Shown in pieces: positions 42,566-52,600 of a DNA stretch of 64,000 nt. The position numbers and the translations under genes were made by a program. Every line of letters starts with the position of its first letter. Within the stretch, counting starts at the first letter, position 1. The notes under the pieces are model-generated. The model did no database searches. It was not told the DNA's origin and was given only the letters and a program-made list of their open reading frames with translations. Source of the stretch: Alistipes excrementigallinarum. Its GTDB lineage: Bacteria; Bacteroidota; Bacteroidia; Bacteroidales; Rikenellaceae. The stretch covers positions 45,744 through 109,743 of the forward strand of contig DXIP01000014.1 of the NCBI GenBank assembly GCA_019112825.1, written 5' to 3'.

Positions 42566-44268
42566 CGACCTATCTGGGCGGCGACGCCATGCTGACGGCG
42601 CTGGGCAGCGACACGCAGGAGAGCTTCCGCGCGCTGGCCGAGGGGCGGTGCGGCCTGCACCCCGTCGGGCGGCCCTGCCCGCTGGAGGCCGCCGGGAGCT
42701 TTGCCCCGGGGCTGCTCGAGGCGCTTGCCCTTGAGGGGCTCACGCCGCTCGAGAGCGCGCTGGTGCACTGCGCCGAACGGGCCGTCAGGGAGTCGCACCT
42801 CGACCCCGGCGGGGATGAGTGCGCCCTCGTCATCTCGACGACCAAGGGCAACGTCTCGCTGCTCGAGGGGCGGACGACGCCCCCCGACGAGGCCTTTCTC
42901 TACACCTCGGCCTGCCGCGTGGCCCGAAGGCTGGGCATCACGCGTCCGCCGGTGGTCGTCTCGAACGCCTGCATCTCGGGCGTCACGGCGCTCATCGTCG
43001 CCCGCCGCATGATTCTCGACGGGGAGTGCGCCCACGTCATCGTCGCGGGGGGCGACCTGCTGAGCGAGTTCGTCGCCGAGGGGTTCCGCTCCTTCAAGTC
43101 GCTGAGTCCGGGCCCCTGCCGCCCCTACGACGCCACGCCGGAGCACGGGCTCTCGCTGGGCGAAGCCGTGGCGGCCGTGGTCCTCACGTCGGACCCCGCG
43201 CGGGCCAAGCTGCCCGCCGTGCGGCTCGAAGGGGGTGCCGTCACCGACGACGCCAACCACATATCGGGCCCCTCGCGGACGGGCGACGGGCTCCACTACG
43301 CCATCGAGGGGGCGTTGCGCGAGGCGGCCCTGCCGCGCGAGCGGCTCAGCTTCGTCAACGCCCACGGCACGGGCACGGCCTACAACGACGCCATGGAGAG
43401 CCGCGCCCTCGAGCTGAGCGGTCTGAGCGACTGCCCGGTCAACAGCCTGAAGGGGGCGCTGGGCCACACGCTGGGGGCCTCGGGGGTGGTCGAGAGCATC
43501 CTTGCGGCCGAGGAGCTGCGCCGCGGCGTGCTGCTCGGCACGGCCGGGTTCGAGCGGCTCGGGACCCCCTGTCCGATGAACGTCTCGGCCGAAAGCCGCA
43601 CGCTCGCCATGCGCCACTGTCTGAAGAGCGCCTCGGGATTCGGCGGCTGCAACGCCGCCATCGTGCTCGGGCTCGAGCAGTTCGCCGGCGACGCCCGGCG
43701 GCAGGAGGCCGCGCCGCGGGAGCGGAGCTGCCGCGTGACGGCCCGATGGGAGCTGCCCCATACGGGGGAACCCTTCGCGCAGGTGGTCCGCGCATGCTAC
43801 CACGCGCTCGGGGCCCCCAACATGAAGTTCTTCAAGATGGACGACCTGGCCAAGGCGGCCTACGTCGCCGCCGAGGAGCTGCTCGCCGGGCAGCGGCTCG
43901 GCGAACGCTACGCCCCGACTGACATCGCCGTGGTGCTGGAGAACACCTCCTCGTCGCTCGACACCGACCTGGCGCACCAGCGCATCGTCGAGCAGCATCT
44001 GCCCGAGGGGTGCTCGCCGGCGGTCTTCGTCTACACGCTGCCCAACGTGGCGGCGGGTGAAATCTGCATCCGCCACCACATCCAGGGCGAGGAGAGCTTC
44101 TTCGTCACCGATGCGGAGCACCCCGTAGCCGAGCGCTACGCCCGCCGGCTCATCGCCCGCGGTGCGGCGCGCGCCGTCATCTGCGGCCGCTGCGAATACC
44201 TGGCCGGCAACTACGACGTCCGCCTCATGCTGCTCGAGGCCGAAGAGGAGCAGCCGGAGGGAAAGTAA
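42538..44268 (+). CDS. Beta-ketoacyl synthase with extra C-terminal domain
   Basis: A 576-residue protein. Residues 1-385 are a ketosynthase with the full catalytic triad: Cys145 in SNACISGV, His276 in NAHGTGT and His310 in KGALGHTLGASG. The ending ASGFGGCNAAIVLG marks the normal end of the fold. A further 190 residues (about 386-576) follow, beginning near SCRVTARWEL and containing VYTLPNVAAGEICIRHHIQGEESFFV. That resembles a small ketosynthase-like (N-terminal thiolase-fold) protein separately encoded in other aryl-polyene clusters. I therefore read it as a fusion. It starts inside the thioesterase gene. Confidence 0.88.
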   Translation: METQMEHRIATYLGGDAMLTALGSDTQESFRALAEGRCGLHPVGRPCPLEAAGSFAPGLLEALALEGLTPLESALVHCAERAVRESHLDPGGDECALVISTTKGNVSLLEGRTTPPDEAFLYTSACRVARRLGITRPPVVVSNACISGVTALIVARRMILDGECAHVIVAGGDLLSEFVAEGFRSFKSLSPGPCRPYDATPEHGLSLGEAVAAVVLTSDPARAKLPAVRLEGGAVTDDANHISGPSRTGDGLHYAIEGALREAALPRERLSFVNAHGTGTAYNDAMESRALELSGLSDCPVNSLKGALGHTLGASGVVESILAAEELRRGVLLGTAGFERLGTPCPMNVSAESRTLAMRHCLKSASGFGGCNAAIVLGLEQFAGDARRQEAAPRERSCRVTARWELPHTGEPFAQVVRACYHALGAPNMKFFKMDDLAKAAYVAAEELLAGQRLGERYAPTDIAVVLENTSSSLDTDLAHQRIVEQHLPEGCSPAVFVYTLPNVAAGEICIRHHIQGEESFFVTDAEHPVAERYARRLIARGAARAVICGRCEYLAGNYDVRLMLLEAEEEQPEGK

Positions 44269-44472
44269 ATTAGAGGCAGGCCGGGCCGCAAGAGGAGAAA
44301 GGACACCGGGCCGGAGAGAACCGAAGAGGGCCGAAGAGGGCCGAAGAGCCCCGGGAAAACCCCGGAAAACCCCGGGAAACCCCGGGAAACCCCGAAAAAC
44401 GCCGGAGAGCCCGGAGATGATTTGAAAAAAATATATTGCAAGACAACAAAACAAGAAAACAAGATAGAAGAG
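44269..44472. other. Spacer with short tandem repeats before ACP 2
   Basis: This gap of 204 bases contains four loose GGGCCGAAGA units (44310-44350) and five CCCCGGGAAA-like units (44350-44400). It then becomes AT-rich (AAAAAAATATATTGC) just before the ACP gene. No complete promoter was found. Confidence 0.6.
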
Positions 44473-44736
44473 ATGCAGACCGAAGAGATTATTCCGAAAC
44501 TCAAGGAGCAGCTTATCGAAGCGCTCAACCTCGAGGAGATTACCCCCGACGACATCGATGCCGATGCGCCCCTGTTCGGCGACGGACTGGGCCTCGACTC
44601 CATCGACGCGCTGGAGATTATCCTCATCCTCGAAAAGAACTACGGCATCCGGCTGGAGAATACCGCCGAGGCGAAGCCTCACTTCTACTCGGTGCGCACG
44701 CTGGCCGAATACATCGCCGCTAACAGCAAACAGTAG
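44473..44736 (+). CDS. Acyl carrier protein 2
   Basis: An 87-residue ACP with the attachment site GLDSID (Ser43). Its FYSVRTLAEYIAAN end is typical. It is distinct from ACP 1, as expected when one carrier handles the chain and another the extender unit or a second pathway. An alternative start 17 codons upstream (44422) adds a basic leader and is less likely. The next ketosynthase begins four bases after its stop. Confidence 0.92.
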   Translation: MQTEEIIPKLKEQLIEALNLEEITPDDIDADAPLFGDGLGLDSIDALEIILILEKNYGIRLENTAEAKPHFYSVRTLAEYIAANSKQ

Positions 44737-44740
44737 GGCC

Positions 44741-45913
44741 ATGCGCATCGCAGTCACGGGCATCGGCATCGTTTCGGCGGCGGGTCTGAACGTCGCCGAA
44801 AACCTCGCCACGCTGCGCGCGGGCCGGAGCGGCATCGCCCCACGGCCGGTGCGCCTCGCCACGCGCCACTGTCTGCCCGTGGGCGAGGTGCCCCTCTCGA
44901 ACGAGGAGTTGGCCGCACGCCTCGGCATCGGGGAGCTCCAGTCGCGCACGACGCTGCTGGGGATGATGGCCGCCGAAGAGGCACTGCGCGACGCCGGAGG
45001 GGTGCGCCCCCGCACGGCCCTCGTCTCGTCGACCTCGGTGGGCGGCATGGACCTCACGGAGTGCTTCTTCGAGGAGTTCGCACGCGACGAGCGGCGCGGA
45101 CGCCTCCGCATGGCGGCCCACCACGACTGCGCCGACAGCACGCTGGCCATCGCCCGCCGCTGCGCCGTCGACGGACTCACCACGACGCTCAGCACCGCCT
45201 GCTCGTCGGCGGCCAACGCCATCGGCCTGGCCGCACGGCTGCTGCGCCACGGCGTGGCCGACCGCGTGGTGGCAGGCGGATGCGACGCCCTGTGCCGCTT
45301 CACGCTCAACGGCTTCAAGTCGCTGATGATTCTCGACGAGCAGCCCTGCCGCCCCTTCGACGCCTCGCGCGCGGGGCTCAACCTGGGTGAAGGGGCCGCC
45401 TACGTGGTGCTCGAGCGCGCCGGGGAGACGGCTCACCGCCCCTACTGCTACGTGGCGGGGTTCGCCAACGCCAACGACGCCTACCACCAGACCGCCTCCT
45501 CGCCCGACGGCGAGGGCGACTTCCTGGCCATGAGCGGCGCGCTCCGCCAGGCCGGCATCGAGCCCCGCGAGGTGGACTGGGTCAACGCCCACGGCACGGG
45601 GACGCCCAACAACGACCTGGCCGAGAGCCGCGCCCTGAGGCGCCTCTTCGGCGCGGAGCTGCCCCCCGTCTCGTCGACCAAGGCGACGACGGGACACACG
45701 CTCGCCGCCGCCGGAGCCATCGAGGCGGTCATCTCGGTGCTGGCGCTCCACCACGGCGAGTGCTACCCCACGCTGCGCTTTGCGGAGCCCGACCCCGAGG
45801 GGGGCATCCGCCCGCTGGATTGTCTCACGCGGAGCGACCTGCGCTGCGTGCTGTCGAATTCGTTCGGATTCGGCGGCAACTGCGCCTCGCTCCTTCTCTG
45901 CCGGGAACCATGA
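44741..45913 (+). CDS. Beta-ketoacyl synthase, partner of the chain-length factor
   Basis: A 390-residue ketosynthase with Cys154 in STACSSAANA, His284 in NAHGTGTPNND and His319 in KATTGHTLAAAG. The next gene, joined by ATGA, encodes a ketosynthase-like protein without the cysteine. Such pairs form the KS:CLF heterodimer of aryl-polyene and type II polyketide systems (ApeO:ApeC in E. coli/Xenorhabdus by analogy). This is likely the main iterative condensing enzyme of the cluster. Confidence 0.92.
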   Translation: MRIAVTGIGIVSAAGLNVAENLATLRAGRSGIAPRPVRLATRHCLPVGEVPLSNEELAARLGIGELQSRTTLLGMMAAEEALRDAGGVRPRTALVSSTSVGGMDLTECFFEEFARDERRGRLRMAAHHDCADSTLAIARRCAVDGLTTTLSTACSSAANAIGLAARLLRHGVADRVVAGGCDALCRFTLNGFKSLMILDEQPCRPFDASRAGLNLGEGAAYVVLERAGETAHRPYCYVAGFANANDAYHQTASSPDGEGDFLAMSGALRQAGIEPREVDWVNAHGTGTPNNDLAESRALRRLFGAELPPVSSTKATTGHTLAAAGAIEAVISVLALHHGECYPTLRFAEPDPEGGIRPLDCLTRSDLRCVLSNSFGFGGNCASLLLCREP

Positions 45914-46734
45914 AGTGCCGCTGCTACATAAACGGGCATGCGCTCCACGACGAGCAGCTGCCCCCCTTCGCCGAGCTGGTCCCCTCGGCAGCCATGCGGC
46001 GACGCATGAGCCGCTTCCTGCGCATGGGCGTACCCACGGCGATGGCCGCGCTGCGCCGCAGCGGGGTCGACCCCGCGCAGGTCGACGCCATCATCACCGC
46101 CACGGGGTTCGGCTGTCTGGGCGACAGCGAGAAATTCCTGCGTACGATGGTCGAACAGCGCGAGGAGCTGCTCAACCCCACGCCCTTCATCCAGTCGACC
46201 TTCAACACGCTCGGGGCGCAGATTGCGCTGCTCTGCGGCAACCGCGCCTACAACATGACCTACGCCCACCGGGGCTACAGCTTCGAGTCGGCGCTGCTCG
46301 ACGCGGCGATGCTCCTCGACGAGGGGCAGGCGCACCACCTGCTGCTGGGGGCCGCCGACGAGCAGACCCCCGCGCAGCACCGCATCATGGAGCGCATGGG
46401 GCTCTGGCGCCGCCACGCGGATGGCGAGGGGGCCCTCTTCCTGCTCCTCTCCAATGAGGCGGGGCCCCGCTGCGCGGGCTGCATCACCGAGGTGCTCTTC
46501 CCGGCCGGGGAGGAGCTCCGCGCGTCGGACGACGAGCTGATGCGGCGCTTCGAAGCCGACCGGGTGGTGCGTCCCGAACCGATGCAGCCCGACTGCGCCA
46601 CCGGCGCGGGGCGGCGGCTGGCCGAAGCGCTGCCGCTGCTGAACAGCGAGGTGCGGCGCATCGTGCTGTGCAACAACTATATGGATACGAACCCAACGGT
46701 CATCGTCATCGAATGGGCAGCGCAACGTTCATAA
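45910..46734 (+). CDS. Chain-length factor (ketosynthase-like, non-catalytic)
   Basis: A 274-residue protein of the beta-ketoacyl-synthase N-terminal-like family (PF13723 type), with INGHALHDE, ATGFGCLGDSEKFL and PFIQSTFNTLGAQIALLCG. No nucleophilic cysteine stands at the position where ketosynthases have TACSS (here STFNTLG), and the C-terminal half of a full ketosynthase is missing. This fits a CLF that sets polyene length within a heterodimer with the preceding protein. It overlaps the next gene by 22 bases. Confidence 0.88.
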   Translation: MKCRCYINGHALHDEQLPPFAELVPSAAMRRRMSRFLRMGVPTAMAALRRSGVDPAQVDAIITATGFGCLGDSEKFLRTMVEQREELLNPTPFIQSTFNTLGAQIALLCGNRAYNMTYAHRGYSFESALLDAAMLLDEGQAHHLLLGAADEQTPAQHRIMERMGLWRRHADGEGALFLLLSNEAGPRCAGCITEVLFPAGEELRASDDELMRRFEADRVVRPEPMQPDCATGAGRRLAEALPLLNSEVRRIVLCNNYMDTNPTVIVIEWAAQRS

Positions 46735-47423
46735 TCGCGGCCGCCATGCTGCTTGCGGCCGTGCTCCTGGTCCGGGGCTCGGCCTCGGTGCGCGCCTCGT
46801 GGTACCTGCGCATGCGCTGCCGCGCCCGGAGGGCGGGGCGCCGCGTGGCGCTCACCTTCGACGACGGACCCGACCTGCAGCGGACCCCCGCGGTGCTCGA
46901 CCTGCTGGCACGGCAGGGGGTGCGGGCCACCTTCTTCGTGGTGGGGGCCCGAGCGGAGGCCCATCCCGAGCTGGTGCGCCGCATGGTGGCCGAGGGGCAT
47001 GTGGTGGGGAACCACTCCTACACCCACTCGTGGCGCTTCCCGCTCCGCAGCCTCGGCCGCACCATGGAGGAGCTGCGCCGCACGGGCGAGGTGCTGCACC
47101 GCATCACGGGGCGGCAGCCGCGCCTCTTCAGGCCCCCCTTCGGGGTGACCAATCCCACGATTGCCCGGGCGGTGCGCCGCCTGGGGCTCGACCCCGTGGG
47201 GTGGAGCATCCGCTCGCTCGACACCATGGGGCAGAGCCCCGAACGGGTTGCCGCACGCATCCTGCGCCGCCTCCACCCCGGTGCGGTCATCCTGCTGCAC
47301 GACCGCTGCGCGGGGAGCGAGCGGCTGGTCGGGCTGCTCGTCGAGGGGCTGCGGAGCCGCGGCCTCGAGCCGGTGACCCTGCCCGAACTTTTTGACATCG
47401 AAGCCTATGAAAAGACTCGCTAA
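46713..47423 (+). CDS. Polysaccharide deacetylase-family (NodB) protein
   Basis: A 236-residue protein with one N-terminal membrane helix (about residues 4-22) and a NodB domain: TFDDGP (48-53), HSYTH with metal-binding His101 and His105, RPPFGVTNP and a C-terminal LLHD. It should be an inner-membrane hydrolase facing the periplasm that removes acetyl groups from a sugar or amino-sugar. In this cluster it may trim the glycolipid to which the polyene is attached. The start lies inside the chain-length-factor gene. Confidence 0.88.
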   Translation: MGSATFIIAAAMLLAAVLLVRGSASVRASWYLRMRCRARRAGRRVALTFDDGPDLQRTPAVLDLLARQGVRATFFVVGARAEAHPELVRRMVAEGHVVGNHSYTHSWRFPLRSLGRTMEELRRTGEVLHRITGRQPRLFRPPFGVTNPTIARAVRRLGLDPVGWSIRSLDTMGQSPERVAARILRRLHPGAVILLHDRCAGSERLVGLLVEGLRSRGLEPVTLPELFDIEAYEKTR

Positions 47424-48042
47424 GCTGACAATAGCCTGCATGCTGCTCGCCGCCGTCGCGGCACCGAACGCCGCACGGGGCCAGGAGGCCTCCGCCGCCG
47501 AGCGCTTCGCCGAGCAGTTCGCCGCGCGGAGCCGCTCGGTCGAGAGCATCCTCTGCGCCTTCACCGAGACGCGCCACATGAGCGTCCTGGCCGACGACGT
47601 GGTCCGCAGCGGCACCTTCCGCTACAAGCGCCCCGCGCGCATGGCGCTCGACTTCGACTCGGGCGACCGCATCGTCATGACCGGGGAGCTCTTCCTCAAC
47701 CGCATGGCGGGCCGCACCACCACGGCACGCATGAACTCCAACCCGATGCTCCGCCAGATGCAGTCGATTTTCGGCGCCTGCATGACGGGCGACCTCGAGG
47801 CGCTCCGCCAGACGGGGCGCATGAGCGTCACCCCGCGCGAGGGGGGCTACCGCGTGGTGCTCATCCCCGAGAGCCGCGCGGCGCGCCGCTACGTGAGCTC
47901 CATCACGCTCGACTTCGACGCCGCGGACATGACCCTCGACCGGTTGCGCATGGAGCAGCCCTCGGGCGACTACACGCTCTACCGCTTCAGCCGCAAGCGG
48001 CTCAACGTCGCCATCGACGACGCGGCATTCGACGCCAACTGA
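47407..48042 (+). CDS. LolA-like outer-membrane lipoprotein carrier protein
   Basis: A 211-residue secreted protein (signal peptide to about Ala-Arg-Gly30) of the LolA/LolB-like beta-barrel fold that shuttles hydrophobic lipids. It has the SxxCxFxETRHMSVLADDVVRSGTFRYKRPARMALDF pattern. In aryl-polyene loci such proteins are proposed to move the finished lipid across the periplasm. It overlaps the deacetylase gene by 17 bases and is followed 19 bases later by a dehydratase. Confidence 0.85.
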   Translation: MKRLAKLTIACMLLAAVAAPNAARGQEASAAERFAEQFAARSRSVESILCAFTETRHMSVLADDVVRSGTFRYKRPARMALDFDSGDRIVMTGELFLNRMAGRTTTARMNSNPMLRQMQSIFGACMTGDLEALRQTGRMSVTPREGGYRVVLIPESRAARRYVSSITLDFDAADMTLDRLRMEQPSGDYTLYRFSRKRLNVAIDDAAFDAN

Positions 48043-48061
48043 CCCCTTCACACGAACGACC

Positions 48062-48430
48062 ATGCTGCGCAACGAACTCTATACGCTCGAACAACTCGGA
48101 GGCGGCCCCGCCGAGGGTGCCGCTCGGTGCTTCCGCGTGCGGCTCAACGCCGCCCACCCGCTCTTTGCGGGCCACTTTCCCGGGCAGCCGGTGCTCCCGG
48201 GCGTCTGCACGCTCGACATGGTGCGCGAGGCGCTCTCGGAGGCGGTGGGACGCCCCTGCCGCTTCACCGCGGTGCGCGACTGCAAGTTCACCGCGCCGGT
48301 CGACCCGCGCCTCACGCAGCAGCTCGAAATCAGCCTCCGCGCCGACGCGGGGCGCATCGACGCCACGGTGACCGACCGCGAACGGACCGTACTCAAACTC
48401 AAAGCCTCATACACCGACCTGCATGTCTGA
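48062..48430 (+). CDS. FabZ-like 3-hydroxyacyl-ACP dehydratase
   Basis: A 122-residue hotdog protein with the FabZ signature HPLFAGHFPGQPVLPGVCTLD. The catalytic histidine is His38. The partner acid, normally Glu after PGV-x-x-x, is Asp52. It would remove water from 3-hydroxyacyl-ACP to make the conjugated double bonds. It is probably the catalytic dehydratase, with the longer hotdog protein at 41421 as a partner. It overlaps the next gene by eight bases. Confidence 0.9.
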   Translation: MLRNELYTLEQLGGGPAEGAARCFRVRLNAAHPLFAGHFPGQPVLPGVCTLDMVREALSEAVGRPCRFTAVRDCKFTAPVDPRLTQQLEISLRADAGRIDATVTDRERTVLKLKASYTDLHV

Positions 48431-49616
48431 CTCCGAGATGAAGATACCCTGGGCCGAACGGGCCCGAAGGCTGGGCTGCGCCGTGGTGATTCCCACCTAC
48501 AACAACGACCGGACGCTGGGCGGGGTCATCGCCGGCGTGCGGCGCTACTGCGCCGACATCTTCGTGGTCAACGACGGCTCGACGGACCGCACGGCCGAGG
48601 TGCTCGCCTCGACGGAGGGCATCCGCACCATCGCCTACGCCCGCAACCGCGGCAAGGGGTACGCCCTGCGCCGCGGGCTCCGCGCCGCACGCGAGGCGGG
48701 CTTCCGCTACGCCCTGACCATCGACTCCGACGGGCAGCACTACCCCGACGACATCGCCCGCTTCATCGAACGCATCGAGCGGCGGCCCGACACGCTGCTC
48801 ATCGGCGCGCGCAACCTGACGGCCGACAACATGCCCGCACGCAACACCTTCGCCAACCGCTTCTCGAACTTCTGGTATCTGGTCGAGACGGGGCGCCGCC
48901 TCGAGGATACGCAGTCGGGCTTCCGCCTCTACCCCCTCCGGCGGCTCGGGCGGCTCCGCTCGCTCTGCAGCCGCTACGAATTCGAGGTCGAGGTCATCGT
49001 GCGCGCCGCATGGCGCGGCGTCGAGGTGGAGAACATCCCCGTGAAGGTCTACTACGCCCCCGACGGGGAGCGCGTCTCGCACTTCCGCCCGCTGCGCGAC
49101 TTCACCCGCATCTCGCTGCTCAACAGCGTGCTGGTGCTCGAGGCGCTGCTCTTCTACTACCCGTGGCGCTTCTTCCGCGCACTCACGCGCGAGAACATCC
49201 GCCGCTTCATCCGCCGCAACATCACCCGCTCGCCCGAGAGCAACGCCCGGCTGGCCGCAGCCATGGGCTGGGGCGTCCTCTGCGGCATCCTCCCCATCTG
49301 GGGCTACCAGATGATTTTCGCCGGCCTGTCGGCCCACTTCATGCGGCTCAACAAGCTGGTGGCCATCGTCTTCTCGAACATCAGCATCCCGCCGATGATA
49401 CCCTTCATCCTCTACGGCAGCTACTGGCTCGGAGGCCGCATCACGGGGCTCCCCGTCGAGCTGACGCTCGCCGAGGTGACGCTGCGCCGCATGGCCGAGT
49501 GTCTGGCGCAGTACCTCGCCGGAAGCGTGGCGCTGGCCGTGGCGGCCGGCGCCGCGGTCTGGGCGGTGAGCTGGTGCGTCATGACCCTCATGAAACGAAC
49601 ACCCTGTCATGAATAG
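48423..49616 (+). CDS. Family 2 glycosyltransferase fused to DUF2062
   Basis: A 397-residue protein. The N-terminal GT2 domain (residues 18-240) has CAVVIPTYNNDRTL, VVNDGSTDRT, IDSDGQHYPDD and DTQSGFRLYPLRR, like dolichol-phosphate-mannose-type enzymes acting on lipid carriers. The C-terminal DUF2062 domain (about 255-385) carries three membrane segments including GVLCGILPIWGYQMIFAGLSAHFMRLNK. It probably glycosylates the polyene-lipid at the inner membrane. It overlaps the transporter gene by eight bases. Confidence 0.9.
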   Translation: MSDSEMKIPWAERARRLGCAVVIPTYNNDRTLGGVIAGVRRYCADIFVVNDGSTDRTAEVLASTEGIRTIAYARNRGKGYALRRGLRAAREAGFRYALTIDSDGQHYPDDIARFIERIERRPDTLLIGARNLTADNMPARNTFANRFSNFWYLVETGRRLEDTQSGFRLYPLRRLGRLRSLCSRYEFEVEVIVRAAWRGVEVENIPVKVYYAPDGERVSHFRPLRDFTRISLLNSVLVLEALLFYYPWRFFRALTRENIRRFIRRNITRSPESNARLAAAMGWGVLCGILPIWGYQMIFAGLSAHFMRLNKLVAIVFSNISIPPMIPFILYGSYWLGGRITGLPVELTLAEVTLRRMAECLAQYLAGSVALAVAAGAAVWAVSWCVMTLMKRTPCHE

Positions 49617-52600
49617 GCTCTTCACATCGCTCTACGACCTGCTGCACCGCCGGCGGGCGCTGCTCTGGACGCTGCTCGCGCTCAGCACGCTGGTCATGGG
49701 GTGGTTCGCCGCACGGCTGAGCTTCGCCGAGGACATCACCTCGTTCCTGCCCGACGACAGCCAGGGGCGCCGGACGGCCTCCATCTTCCGCAGCCTGCGC
49801 ATCAAGGACAAAATCGTCATCATGCTCACGGCCGACGACCCGACCTCGGACGACGCCCCGCAGCGGATGGTCGAGGCGGCCGACGCAATCGCCCGGGGGC
49901 TCCGCAGCGCCGTCGACGAGGGGCTGCTCGAATCCATCACCGACCGCATCGACGAGGGGGTGCTCGACTCGGCCACCGAGCTGATATACAACCACCTGCC
50001 CGCCCTGATGGACGACCGCACGCTCGCGCGGCTCGACTCGCTCACCTCGGCGGAGGCCATCGACCATGCGGTGGCGCGCGCCTACGGGCGCCTCACCTCC
50101 CCGGCCGGCATCGCGCTCGGGGAGTTCGTCCTGCGCGACCCGCTCGACTGGGGCACGCAGCTCATGGCGGGCTTCCAGCGCTTCGACATCTCGCTCGGGT
50201 ACGAGCTCTACGACGACCACATCTTCACCCCGGGGCTCGAGACGCTGCTGCTCTTCGCCGTGCCGGCCGGCGGCTCGTCGGCCACGGCCGACAACGAACG
50301 GCTCGTCACGCTGCTCGAGGAGCAGCTCGAGGCGGCCTCCGAGCGCTTCGAGGTGCGGGCCGACTACTTCGGCGCCGTGGGGGTGGCCGTCTACAACGCC
50401 CGCCAAATCAAGCGCGACACGATGGGGACGCTCACCGTGGCCCTCCTCCTCATCGTGACGGTCATCACGCTCGTCTTCCGCAACCGCTGGGCCGTGCCCC
50501 TCATGATGGTGCCGATGCTCTACGGCGCGCTCTTCGCCCTGGGGACCGTCTACCTCATCCAGGGGTCAATCTCCTCGATTGCCGTCGGCGCCGGGGCCGC
50601 CGTGATGGGCATCGCCCTCAGCTACTCGATTCACATGCTGGCCCACAGCAACCACACCGACGACCCCCGCCGCGTGGTGAGCGAGCTGGCCTATCCCCTC
50701 ACCGTGGGGAGCTTCACCACCATCGGCGCCTTCTTCGGGCTGGTCTTCACCCGCTCGCAGCTGCTCCACGACTTCGGACTCTTCTCGGCCCTCACGCTGG
50801 TGGGGACGACGCTCTTCTGCCTCGTATTCCTCCCCCACATGCTCTCGGGCGGGCCGGTGCGGCGCCCCGGGTGGCTGCTCGAACGCATCGAGCGGGTGAA
50901 CGCCTACCGCTACGACTCGAACCGCTGGCTGGCCGGCGCCCTGATTGCCGCCACGCTCGTCGGGCTCTTCTTCTTCGGCGACGTGCGCTTCGAGAGCGAC
51001 ATGACGCGGCTGAGCTACGAGCCCGAGCGCTTCGCGACGGCCGAGCGGCGGCTGCAGGAGCTCTTCGCCGACACGAACGACTACGTCTATCTGGTCACCA
51101 CGGCGCCCGACACGGAGCAGGCAGCCGAGGCCTACTGCCGCACGCAGCGCATGCTCGACTCGCTGGCCCGCGCCGGGGAGCTGCGCGAACCGGCCTCGGC
51201 GGCCGACTTCGTCGTGCCGATGGAGGTGCAGCGGCGGCGCATCGCCGCGTGGGAGGCCTTCTGGAGCCCCGAAAAGCGGGCCGAGGTGGAGCGGCTCGTG
51301 GCCGAGGCGGCCCGCCGCCACGGTTTCCGGTCCGAGGCCTTCGCCCCCTTCACGCGGCTCCTCGAGCGGCACTACACCCCCTTCGACCCCGCCGGCACGG
51401 AGGCCGCGCGCCATCCGCTGCTGGGCGAGTGGCTCAACCAGAGCCCCGACGGACCCCTCTTCGTAAGCCGCATCGTCGTCGATACGCCCCGGAAGGAGCG
51501 CGTCTACGCCTCGCTCGAACGCATTCCCGAGGTGGGCATCCTCGACCGCGCCTACTTCGCCAGCCGCATGGCCCGGGTGGTCAACGACGACTTCAACACC
51601 ATCCTCCTCATCTCCTCGGCGCTGGTCTTCTGCGCGCTGCTGCTCTCCTACGGGCGCATCGAGCTGGCGCTGCTGGCCAGCCTCCCCATGGCGATGAGCT
51701 GGGTGCTCATCCTCGGGCTGATGGCCCTGCTGGACATCGAGTTCAACATCGTCAACATCATCCTCTCGACCTTCATCTTCGGTCTGGGCGACGACTTCAG
51801 CATCTTCATCATGGACGGACTGCTGAGCCAGTACCGCGACGGGCGCCGCCTGCTCGCGGCCCACAAGACCGCCATCTTCTTCTCGGCCTTCACCACCGTG
51901 GCCGGCATCGGCGCACTGCTCTTCGCCCGCCACCCGGCGCTCCACTCGCTCGCCTTCATCTCGATTGTGGGGATGGCGGCCGTCGTGCTGGTCGCCTACA
52001 CGGTGCAGCCCATCCTCTTCCGGATGTTCATCTCGGGTCAGACCGCGCGCGGAGGGTTCCCCTACACGCTCGGGGCGCTCGCCAACACGCTCTACGCCTT
52101 CCTCTACTTCGTGACGGGGTGTCTGCTGCTGCAGCTCTACGCCGCACTGCTCCTCATGCTGCCGCTGGGGCGCCGCCGGCGCAAGGCCTGGTTCCACCGG
52201 GCGCTCCACCTCCTCTGCCGCCTCTTCCTGGCCACCATCTTCACCACGCGCACCCGACGCATCAACCCCCGCGGCGAGCGCTTCGAACGCCCGGCCGTCG
52301 TGGTGGCCAACCACCAGTCGTTCGTCGACATCCTGCTGCTGCTGAGCCTCTCGCCGCGGCTGGTCATGGTGACCAACCACTGGGTGTGGCGCTCGCCCTT
52401 CTTCGGGCGCATCGTCCGCTTCGCCGGCTTCCACTCGACGGAGAGCGGCTACGAACGGCTGGCCGAGGAGCTCCGCCGCGAGGTGGACGACGGATACTCG
52501 GTGGTGGTCTTCCCCGAAGGGACGCGCTCGGCCGACCTGGAGGTGCACCGCTTCCACCGGGGGGCCTTCCAGCTGGCCGAACGGCTGGGGCTCGACACGG

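Noticed and set aside
42388..45381. Open frame of 997 codons on the minus strand opposite ketosynthase and ACP genes
   Set aside because: It is a shadow of three clear genes on the plus strand, with composition typical of reverse translation.
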